Of a stretch of 64,000 nucleotides of DNA, positions 55,600 through 64,000 are shown one piece after another. Origin of the DNA: Nephrocerus scutellatus (lineage: Eukaryota > Arthropoda > Insecta > Diptera > Pipunculidae); NCBI GenBank assembly GCA_947095585.1, contig OX352765.1, positions 20,148,444 to 20,212,443 on the forward strand, in the 5' to 3' direction. The notes below the pieces were generated by a model. The model was not told the origin of the DNA, searched no databases, and saw only the letters and a program-made list of their open reading frames with translations. A program made the translations under genes and the position numbers. The first letter of the stretch is position 1, and each line of letters starts with the position of its first letter.

Positions 55600-56890
55600 T
55601 CAAAACATTTCTAAACTGCACCATGGGGCAATATCGCACAATTTATAGCTCGAGTTTATATTTTCCTTCATAAGTTTGTAATGCATGTTTAACTTTATCC
55701 TTCCGTTAAGCTACTGAGCCAAAGAAAATGGCGAAGTACATTATGTGGGAGTAATAGAGTCAAGCAATATTATCACCCAATAAACATCAACAGTAGTAGT
55801 GGACGCCCAAACACATTTGTTATTAATGGAATCAAAGAAATTGTGTCCTAATTTGTATTCGGCATTCAGCATTCAATTTACCATAATAAACTACCGAGAA
55901 GCTCACTGTAGTAACATCACAACCTGTGCTCTAATTCAAGTGCACAATAGGTAAAGGCAACGCACGTAGGAGGATCATCTTCCGAGTGTCTTCCCAGTGG
56001 TTGTTTTCATTAAAGGCAATAAAATAAATCATTGAACAACAACAAGAGTCTATCATGAAGTTTTTTATTAACTTTGGGTCTAGTGTTCGACAGGCAGTTG
56101 GACTCGCATGTAGAAATGTCTTCTGGAAATTGTCGGCTAACAACACCTACTACCTCATCGCTCCCAAGTAAATGTAAAACGCTTAAAAGACGCGTTGATA
56201 ACGCATCTCCCAATAAACGTTAATCATTATTAGGGAATACAACACGAGGAGGTGTAAATACACACTTCACTGTCGGAGTGCAATGCTGATATCAGCTTAA
56301 ACGAAACTACTTATATACGGCGCGGCAGACGGTCGTTGGTTTTGATGGGATTGTCGTGGGCAGAAACTTTGTTTAAGCTTTCTTTCACTCGCCGTTAGAC
56401 AGATTGGCTTAGAGCAGTTCAAGGGTTTTGAAAATAACTGTGATGACTGTGAACTCCGCAGTAATAATCATCTGCCAGAAAGTAGCAGTTTATCTCCTTC
56501 GTATGTTTGATGAATAGGATTCGCGTATAATTCGGACAACAATTCATGGGTTCGGATTAACAGAAAGTGCGAAGATGAATTTGAGAAGTGTTAGTAATAA
56601 GAATAACTCGTATAAGGTTACTCAGTTTAACGTTGATTTACAACAAAGTCCTTCCTATTTTCGATAAGATTACATGAAAACTTATAATTTTTATGGGTTG
56701 GTATTTTTGCCACGTCCAATCCAATAATGCTGAAATTTTTCTGTATTTACATATTATTTCTGATGACAATGCAATAAATAAATAAATAATAAACAGATAA
56801 ATAATCCAAAGTCAATGCATGAGTAGTATTCTAATATAAGTCCAAGTCACTCACTCAACCTTATTAAAATCATACAAAGTAGTACAGAAA
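55600..56890. other. No supportable gene
   Basis: Unique-looking. The 56260-56420 part has CpG-containing words ('acggcgcggcagacggtcgt') but no exon. Confidence 0.35.
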
Positions 56891-56895
56891 TTGCA

Positions 56896-56985
56896 TTGAT
56901 ATTAGTGTCGATTCGCTGATATGAATAGTTTTGGTAAGAAAGAGTTTGGTTGACGGAATGTGGTGCTGAATGGTTGTTTTTCTTC
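56896..56985 (-). pseudogene. Unknown protein C-terminus shared with 15.7 kb
   Basis: Minus strand reads PHSVNQTLSYQNYSYQR, then DTNIN in one frame. Compared with 15.68-15.79 kb, several differences fall at similar amino acids. Upstream similarity is lost within about 30 bp. It is a fragment of an unnamed element or gene family. Confidence 0.5.
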
Positions 56986-57199
56986 AAGGGATTTCAATGA
57001 TAATTGACATTACATTAAGCAATATAAACAAGAGGCCCGTTTATTCATATAACAGGCTGAGAGAACAGTTGTATTTTTCATAAAATATCATTCAAAATTG
57101 TGAACAAAAAGTTATAGTAGCAAGTAAAATACTGCACAACAATCAACTAATATATTTATATTTGTTTCAAACCAAGAAGGCATAGTATTTGGTCTTTTT

Positions 57200-57540
57200 A
57201 ACTTTACTGTGTGTAAAATTTACTTAAATAAAGAAATAAAACTCAATAAAACAAACTATCGAAATTATTGTGGTAAAGTGAACGAGTGTAAGCCTATTCC
57301 TGCATATAAAGGACCATACGCAGTTACTATGGATCTGAATTTCGATCGGTACATCGCTAAGGATCTTCCAGATAAACCCCGAAGTGAGAAGCGCTGTGAG
57401 GTCAAGTGATCATATGAAGCCAGGGTGCTGAATATTGGTTGGGGCGGTGATGCCACTAACATTAATTCGTCCAGTGAGGACGATGAGTCAAGAGAGACCG
57501 AGGTGTCACCGACAATGGTAACGTGGAATCAATAACCATA
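57200..57540 (+). pseudogene. Likely Ty3/gypsy integrase C-terminal relic
   Basis: KGPYAVTMDLNFDRYIAKDL then PDKPRSEKRCE (57305-57400) resembles the 'GPY.VT..L.NDRY.V.DL' C-terminal beta-barrel of gypsy-type integrases, often followed by an 'S..R' linker. A stop is followed by an acidic frame (NINSSSEDDESRETEVSP), as in many pol ends. An adjacent LTR was not recognised. Other pol domains are absent upstream. Confidence 0.45.
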
Positions 57541-57544
57541 TGTA

Positions 57545-59500
57545 TCAGCAGCACTTATACTTATAAAAAAGTCACTATCCACAATAAAAACACTTTCTAG
57601 ACTGTATATAAAAGCGCATTCCAAATGACTTGGTTCTTTTTATTACAATTACAGAAGGCTATTTATGCCAACCTTTAAGGTGCACAGGATGATCAAAAAA
57701 TCCTCCAGATTTATTTCGCAACAGATTACAATGAAAATGTCATTATCAGTAGATACGTTCACTTCATTTCTACCGTTAACCATCTTTGGTAACCTTCCAA
57801 AACTGGTGTAACGCTTTTCGTTATCTGAGTCATGCAATCTGAATGTGACAAGTCGAAATTGATTCATGCTACATAGATATCGGATAATAATTCTAACACC
57901 TTACTTACTGTGTCACTGTTACACGCGATGAGTGTCAATCAGTTCGAAGTAACCTCCACCTATCGGTTGACCTCAATCTGAATAAATACTTGAAACTAGA
58001 ACCAATATGGTTCGATCCATTGTATAACTTATGACTGCGATGCCATGAGAGATACGATATACGCTGCCAAACATTGTGACAAACTATCGATACGCAACAC
58101 TTGCATACTGCATGGTCCTAGATCCTAGTTTGCATGAGATACTTGTTGTTGTTGTTGTTGAAAATTCGCTGCTGCTGCAAAATTGGAGGTGAGTGAGTGC
58201 TTAAGTGCCACAGTGCCAGTCGTTTGCACAAGGAAACATGATTCCGTTTTGTAAGACCAACGCGCCACCAGCCGCCACACCAGCCGGTGCAGTTGTTTTT
58301 AACCCAAATCCGGGGCAAAACTTTTCATTGAGTTGACTAATGAACTCGCACTTTGGTTGGTCGGTCGGTAGGTTGGTTGGTTGTTTGCCTGAGACACACA
58401 CATACAGACAGGGAGATTTGTAAAGCTATCAACATTTCATTATTCCGTCGATTGCGGAATGCTGCGCATTTGTCGCCTGCACATTACACATGTTCGCCAT
58501 CAGAGCCAGAAGGGTTCTCCTGTTTCTTGATCGCGCAATTGGCATGTCGACGTCGAGCCGAGCCCAGAAAACGGCTTTAGAATTTGGCCCGCCAATGACA
58601 CAATCGAACTGGAGACTCCGGCTTGCGTGCAGCTTCCTGCGCGTAGAAATGCAATAAATTGCAATTGTCAGGGCGCGCAAAAGCTAAGCTTTTTGGCAAA
58701 TGGCATGGCATCGTGACATGGCATCCAGAGCGCAGTCGACGACGACGACGCGACGTACTGAGCGTCGCCTCACCACATACCACCATTGACACAGAATTGA
58801 GAGCCCAATGTATGCAACAAATCAAAGATTTGCTGCGCGCATGCGTTGTTGAATGTGAATGGATTTGTTTTTGACGGTAAGTAATAAAAAAAAATCTCTC
58901 TAGACGCGGCACGTTCTTTACTTTGTCGTCATGTCCTCCTACCCCTCCTGCCACCCACCTTCACACATGAACCTCATGACAAATTACCGAAATATTTTGC
59001 ATAAAACTTTTGTAAGATTCGTGCTCGAAATCGGAATTAATGTTATGCCTCAACTTGTGATCCAAAAGTGGGGCTTACATATGTATGTCACACAATACAT
59101 GTGATAAATGGTGGCCTTTTGCATGGTTTACAGTTTAAACTGAGGTACCCTGATGGAACCATAAGCATTCTTAGTTTGCCTTTTGTATAGCTCCGAGGGT
59201 TTCGTGCCACAAAATTGATTTTATGAACTCGACCGAATTGTTAATTAAATTTCCATTAAATGATTGTGTAGCCACAAAGTATTGCTAATTTGAAAGTAAA
59301 CTGCATTAGAATGTCATTGTACCTATCATAGATTTCCAGATGTTTCCAGCGTGGGAGTTTGGATATGAATGAAAGATAAATGCGGGTTTCCTTTAAAAAT
59401 CAAACTAGGAAAATTTAAGATTACTTGGATTAAAAATCATAACGTAATTACTTCAGAGCCATAAAGCCCACTAACTAAACCCATCTACAAAGGGGCCAGC
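57545..59500. other. No confident gene; unique GC-richer DNA
   Basis: No repeats apart from (TTG)6 near 58142-58159 and GAC repeats near 58737-58750. The 58.2-58.9 kb part is markedly less AT-rich, with 'ggttggtcggtcggtaggtt' type words, and resembles fly gene-proximal or untranslated DNA. The 125-codon minus-strand frame looks compositional. Confidence 0.35.
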
Positions 59501-59559
59501 GTATGAAGATTAACTAAATCAAAAGGCTAGGCGAGAGCAAGTCCAACGACAGTTTGGAC

Positions 59560-60120
59560 AATCGACAATCTGCGCAAACAAGCGATGGCTTCTGTGAAAG
59601 TATGAGCCGCTGTAACTGCAAATTGTCGTTCCCTGCTACTCTTTATTGATCAGAGCATCAAGGTAAATCAGGAAGTGTACCGGGAAAAGGTATTAAATAA
59701 TTCGTTGCTACCTTCGGCATACAAAAATTTCGATAACAAACGCTGGCCATTCCAATTGGACTCATCACTATCACATAAAGCTCGTTTGACACAACAATTT
59801 TTACAAAGTCACGCTGTAAATTTCATTGCTTTGCAACAATGGCGTTCAGCCACACCAGACTTGAATCCAATGGACTTCTCCATATGGTCCCTTTTTGGAG
59901 GTTGAAGTTTCGACAAAAAAAAAGAAAACGAAAGAGTTGACGCAGCATGCAATGCTTTGGTTACGGAACTCGACGCTATCATGCTCGCCAAAGGTGGCTA
60001 TATTGAGCAGAAACGTGTTTTTCGTAAAATTTGAGACGTTTTTAAAATTCTCTAAAAAGAATTTAATACAAATGCTCATAAATGACGAAATTACAGCCTT
60101 TTGATTTAGTAACACTTCAT
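59560..60120 (+). pseudogene. Tc1/mariner-type transposase relic
   Basis: Plus strand: SVKV, stop, AAVTANCRSLLLFIDQSIKV near 59590-59665, QEVYREKVLNNSLLPSAY, NKRWPFQLDSSLSHKA near 59730-59780 (normally F-Q-Q-D-S-A-P-A-H-K, with the second D kept), NFIALQQWRSATPDLNPMDF near 59818-59878 (third catalytic D in P-D-L-N-P-M-D), SIWSLFGG. Then after a frameshift VDAACNALVTELDAIM and LAKGGYIEQ near 59945-60010. The N-terminus and first D are not found. The group is distinct from the other transposases here. Confidence 0.8.
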
Positions 60121-60129
60121 ACACTAAAA

Positions 60130-60395
60130 CCTTTGTATTTTGATGGTTTCTAAAGCGTTCTAATGTTCCGTTTCTTAATCTCTGTCCTCGTTCGTTGTCG
60201 TTGTTTTTTAATCCATTTTATCCCCAGAGATGATTTTTGGTGTAGTTTTTCAAAAATTATCAATTCCTCATAAACGCTCACGCCTGAAGAGAAATCCTCA
60301 GACGATAAAAAATTTTTTTTTGAATCAATCGAACGCAAACTCAATGCTCGCTCTCAATATGACGTAAAAATCATCCTGTGGAATATGAACGCAAA
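60130..60395. other. No supportable gene
   Basis: Short stretch between a transposase relic and a LINE. No motif. Confidence 0.35.
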
Positions 60396-60399
60396 AATA

Positions 60400-62590
60400 G
60401 TTAAAGAGCCAGTGCAAAACATTGGCACCCAGAATTTACACAGAGAACACTAATGACAATGGACGACGAGTTATAGAGATGGCAGCAAGCAATAATTTGG
60501 TCGATACGTGTATAGTGGTTGCGCGTAGGAATATCCACAATGACAACAAGGAATCTCCTGATACAGCTACTCGCAACTTGATAGAACACACGTTGGTAGC
60601 CCACAACAATATAACCTGATGACGGCACGAACACGAGGTACCAACGTCGCCTCGGATCCCTATATTTTTGGTATTGTATGGTATAGGACTTGCCTTTAAT
60701 AAAAGGACAGTAAGTCCTGTGGTTTAGATAACGGCGGCATAGAAGAGAAATGGACACCCCTTTAACATAAAATACTTTACCACTCGAAACCAAATAGACC
60801 ACGTGTTGATAGACCGCCGTCACAACCCACCCGAACCTACCAATGTCGACTCGGAATACTAACTTGTTGGTATGTTGCTCCAGCGTGGATTGTATCGTCA
60901 CGAAAGACTGCATCCGCTTATCAGATTTGAGTCAACACGGCTGACCTTCTCAACAAAGACCAAAAGCAATTACGGTCAAGCGCTAGGATTCGCCCTAAAT
61001 GCAGGGAGAGTAAGTCCTGGGGCTGAGATGTGGAGCGTAGGAGAGAAATGGACACGCCTTAAAGAAAGTAGGGAGAAGAATCTCGTCGGTGAACTAGAAC
61101 AGTACAGAGAGCGATGACACAATATACACCGCGTTGCACATGCAGCAATGATAAAGAGGGTGATCTGATCGCCGATCTGATAGGCATTTTAGAGAAATAT
61201 GAAGAGCCCCTTTACGAGTTGCTAAATAATCCGCTTACTGAGGAATTGAAGGCTACACAAATGACCGACGACCACACAATGCTGTTGCCACCAAGCATAG
61301 GTGAAGTTAGTAAAGCGATAAATCGTCTTAAAAATAATAAAGCCTCGATATCTGATGTATCCCAGTGGAGTTGTTCTAATCAGGATGTTTCGAACAGCAA
61401 TTCATAAACTAATAGTTAAAGAAGTATGGGAGGAACTGACGATGAGGTATCCTGTGCCAAATATATAAGAAGGGAGATATCAAAATGTGCAGCAATTATC
61501 GTGGTATAAGGCTGTTGAGTACCGCGTAAAAGATGTTCTCCTCTATCCTTCAAGACAGGAGAGCCCCATATGCTAAAGTCATCACTGGCCCATACCATTG
61601 CGGCTTCATCCCAGGTAAATCAAACTCTGATCCGATTTTCACCTTAGCCAGGTGATGGAAAAATGTCTCAAGTTTCAAAACTCATTACACCATCTTTTAA
61701 TAGAATTTAAAGCCGCCTATAATAGCATAACCAGAATATACCTTATTAAAGCGGTTCGAGAATCCGGCTTCCCATATAAACTGACACGCTATGTAGGTTG
61801 AACAATGTTATAAGCCAAGTAAAAATAGCCGGATCACTGTCAAGCGCATTCAACATCTATAAAGGGCTTCGACAAGGGAATGGATGGACAACGTTCTTTT
61901 CAACCTGGCGTTGAAAAAAGTTATCCAAAAATCTTTATAACAGCGAGAGGATCAATTCTCTATAAATCCATAGAGATACTGCATCTCGTAGACGATATTG
62001 AAATAATGGGCAGAAACTCATTCAGATTTCAGCACAAAATATAGAGCTGCAGCTCATAAATGAGAACAAAACAAAAAAATTGTGGCGTTTGTGGCGGCAC
62101 GTCTGCGTGCAAAATCCTTAAACTATCTAGTGTTATTGGCAGCAGCCGATACCAGTATTGAACCTGAAATTAAGCGCACGGTCGCTTAAAGTCATAAAAG
62201 CCTACTTTAGTCTGTCAAGACTCTTCAAATACAGGAAATTAACCATAACATCCAAGCTGATGGTCTATAAGACAGTGATCATACCAGAACTTACGTATGG
62301 ATTCGACACGATGAAGGTCAATTCCGGGGACTCTATAGTGATGAGATCCACTAGCGTTTAAGCGATGTCAACATTCTGAAGAGAATTATGCTCGATAGGC
62401 TCCGGTGGGAGATAGGACGCACCTTGCTTGCATGAGCGAAAATGATTCTACTTGGAAAGTTATTTGCGGTAGCATTTATGGGATAGGACATTGTGGCCTG
62501 CCAAGCACACGCTGGAAGAATGGCGTCGACCAGGACGCCCTGTGTTTAGGTATGCCAAACAAGATGACAACGGCTTGAAATCGAAATTAC
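60400..62590 (+). pseudogene. RTE-like LINE family A, longest copy
   Basis: Plus strand: endonuclease middle ENTNDNGRRVIEMAASNNLV near 60445-60505 and TTRNQIDHVLIDRRRHN near 60783-60835 (the D-H catalytic region). Linker LIADLIGILEKYEEPLYELL and MLLPPSIGEVSKAINRLKNN near 61160-61345. RT start near 61480-61640 (CAAIIVV, PYHCGFIPGKSN), first RT aspartate block 'IEFKAAYNSI' near 61700-61730, 'YKGLRQGNG' near 61857, thumb KAYFSLSRLFKYRKLTITSK and IIPELTYGFDT near 62197-62310. Then 'LRWEIGRT', and 'GRMASTRTPCV' near 62515-62550. It has dozens of disruptions, and an imperfect internal duplication lies at about 60570-61060. It covers most of ORF2. Confidence 0.8.
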
Positions 62591-62599
62591 TGAGCAAAA

Positions 62600-62880
62600 A
62601 GCCTTTCTTCGAAATAGTTACGTCTGTTGACGATTGACAGCAAATGCCGCAGCCATTTGCAGGGAGCTTCCGGATTGCCAAGTATTCGTGCAATGTTAAC
62701 TTCACTCGTTTACGTGAGATGCACACAGCCTCAGCAATCTCGCGTTTCTTCACTTTTTGATTATCGATATGCCGACCACAGTATGGATATTATCAACAAT
62801 TTCGGGTGTAGACGCCCTTATTGCTCATCACCAAAAATGCTCATATAAAAGCGTTTTACTTCAGTTGTTCAATATTTTAT
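62600..62880 (-). pseudogene. Mariner transposase N-terminal relic
   Basis: Minus strand: STPEIVDNIHTVVGI near 62770-62820, KKREIAEAVCISRKRVKLTL near 62690-62753 (second helix-turn-helix with 'IAEAV.IS..RV'), HEYLAIRKLPANG near 62660-62690, then a frameshift and 'LLSIVNRRNY'-like text. It matches the irritans/mellifera-type mariner N-terminal half and complements the C-terminal relic at 8.7-9.1 kb. It directly abuts the 3' end of the LINE. Confidence 0.7.
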
Positions 62881-62981
62881 TGTTGACATCAAAGGTGCAT
62901 AGTCCCCATAACAATAATAGCAATAATAACATTCGACGCCACAGACCTTTGTGATCCAAAGCCTAGCTTTCTCGCGACTAT

Positions 62982-63082
62982 TTGTGCTGTGCGTGTTATA
63001 ATTTTGCATTTGTTTCCTTGGCAAAATGGAAGGAACCTACAATTTAAAGCAAAGGCGAGTTAAGAAGTTTTCCATTACACGT
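62982..63082 (-). mobile_element. SINE copy 5, fragment
   Basis: Minus strand: 'aatggaaaacttcttaactc', 'gcctttgctttaaattgtag', 'gttccttccattttgcc', 'ataacacgcacagca', matching the second half of copies 1-3 ('ctcaattcgcc', 'aattgtaggtcccttccat'). Head and tail are missing. Confidence 0.6.
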
Positions 63083-63224
63083 TAGTTTCGTACCTACATA
63101 TGCATAACAAGTTCCGAGTAGCTGATTTATAACCAAGTCAGCAAAATGATAGCTTATGGAATAGCATTTCATATAGCCAACCATACAAAGTTTCACAACA
63201 ATTCAGCTTTTCTTTCCGTCAAAA

Positions 63225-63345
63225 CCTCACTCGGACTATGACGAACATTTTAAAAATGAACCAAATCGGTCGAGCCGTTCTCAAATTATTTACTTATTAA
63301 CGAACAGCATTTAATTTTTATTTATAAAGAAGATGAGAATGAAAA
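63225..63345 (-). repeat. Dispersed repeat Z, copy 2
   Basis: Reverse complement: 'aaatgctgttcgttaataag', 'tttgagaacggctcgaccga', 'tttggttcattttt', as at 25.53-25.60 kb. Confidence 0.6.
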
Positions 63346-63349
63346 TTAA

Positions 63350-64000
63350 AAACCCTAATGTTTTCCCAATTAATCTCTGTCGTAGTTTTTTTTTCCAAAT
63401 TACAAAATTAAATGTCTTTATCGTTTGAAGTGAACACTGGTATATAATCTGACTTTTAAGATTTATTACAATCGTCAACGCAGAACGATCGTTCTTCCAA
63501 TGTACCTGAAGGGAAACGCTTATGGAAATACTCATAGAGCGCATATTTTACGACCCATCGTTAGTATAATCGATAACCATAACGATCCCCATTACAGGTT
63601 ATTGTCTTATAGCACCTAAAGAACGCTAACTTCGAAGGGACGCCCGGCAACAGACGACATATGACGACAGACAGATACGAAGTAACAAAAGCCATTCAAC
63701 TCAAAACGAAGAAAATTGTTTGCATGATGTGCGTGCTTTGTGGACGCGCAATGTCAGAAGACGCACAATGCGTCTGTTCAGTGCACCGACTGCTCTGCCT
63801 ACCAAATACCGAATACAAATACCTGTCTAACTTGACCAACAAGTGGACAATGTCGCGTGTGGTGATGCATGCCTTCGCATAAAGATCTCGGTAGGCAAGT
63901 CTACCGAATTCCGAAGTCCAGATCAGTACAACACTGAAATAGCTCCTCAGCCAAACCTACTCAAACAACAGATGATTACAGTAGACGCCACTTTTCCATC
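63350..64000. other. No confident gene
   Basis: A 73-codon frame at 63661-63882 is cysteine-rich (CMMCVLCGRAMSEDAQCVC) and protein-like but not recognised. It may be an exon or an element relic truncated by the window edge. Confidence 0.3.

Noticed and set aside
58577..58954. 125-codon minus-strand open frame in GC-richer DNA
   Set aside because: No domain, no frame-specific pattern, and overlapping open frames on the other strand. Probably compositional.
60401..60913. 170-codon minus-strand open frame
   Set aside because: Antisense shadow of the LINE endonuclease region, whose plus-strand motifs (NDNGRRVIEMAASNNLV) are recognisable.

Overview
The window looks like transposon-dense, AT-rich nuclear DNA from a higher fly. 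The family mixture fits a tephritid-type genome, but that assignment is inference. Nearly every recognisable coding stretch is a broken mobile element, and no bacterial features are present. The ORF lengths are misleading because real similarity runs across frames, and most protein calls were made by following motifs through frameshifts.

Mobile-element content: (A) An RTE-like non-LTR retrotransposon (LINE) family with an APE endonuclease, reverse transcriptase (RT) and a 3' end of the type 'RTGPRL, stop, TAGAGCC..ATGATGATG'. Copies lie at 2.2-3.7 (-), 15.1-15.5 (+), 26.6-26.9 (+), 28.0-28.9 (-), 50.2 (+), 50.6 (-), 53.7 (-), 55.5 (-) and 60.4-62.6 kb (+); a related but distinct copy is at 51.1-52.2 (+), and another LINE tail at 27.2-27.5. 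(B) Jockey/R1-type LINEs with RNase H lie at 0.7-1.3, 22.9-23.6, 34.8-35.5, 35.8-36.3 and 45.4-47.6 kb. (D) A Jockey-like RT family ('PQGSVLSPTLF', 'FADDST') lies at 11.2-11.8, 23.6-24.5, 30.6-31.4, 38.0-38.4 (all -) and 55.1-55.4 (+). (E) A further LINE family lies at 5.6-6.5 and 48.4-48.9 (+). DNA transposons of the Tc1/mariner superfamily lie at 7.3-7.8, 8.7-9.1, 28.9-29.4, 41.1-42.3, 42.3-43.0, 54.2-54.4, 59.6-60.1 and 62.6-62.9 kb. A Ty3/gypsy integrase tail is likely at 57.2 kb.

The clearest non-obvious element is a tRNA-derived SINE family with five copies (16.1, 28.4, 31.6-31.9, 54.5, 63.0 kb). Three carry a recognisable tRNA-like head; the 16.1 and 28.4 copies have intact A and B boxes. 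One copy has a 14-bp target-site duplication and another interrupts a LINE. Other structural elements are an inverted-dimer MITE at 13.0-13.6 kb, a 99-bp in-frame triplication inside a LINE at 45.4-45.7 kb, a roughly 197-bp unnamed repeat inserted into the same LINE at 46.2-46.4 kb, and (AAAAGACCCC)n-type minisatellites at three or more loci.

Only one host-like protein gene is well supported: a three-exon minus-strand gene at 44,123-44,680. It has two short introns (70 and 56 bp) and encodes a predicted 143-residue single-pass membrane protein of unknown function. A TATA-type promoter pointing the other way lies about 290 bp upstream. The rest, notably 9.1-10.5, 13.6-15.1, 18.6-20.5, 33.3-34.8, 38.4-40.8, 52.2-53.7 and 57.5-59.5 kb, shows no supportable gene and may be intergenic or intronic host sequence. 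Coordinates of relics are approximate at the edges.
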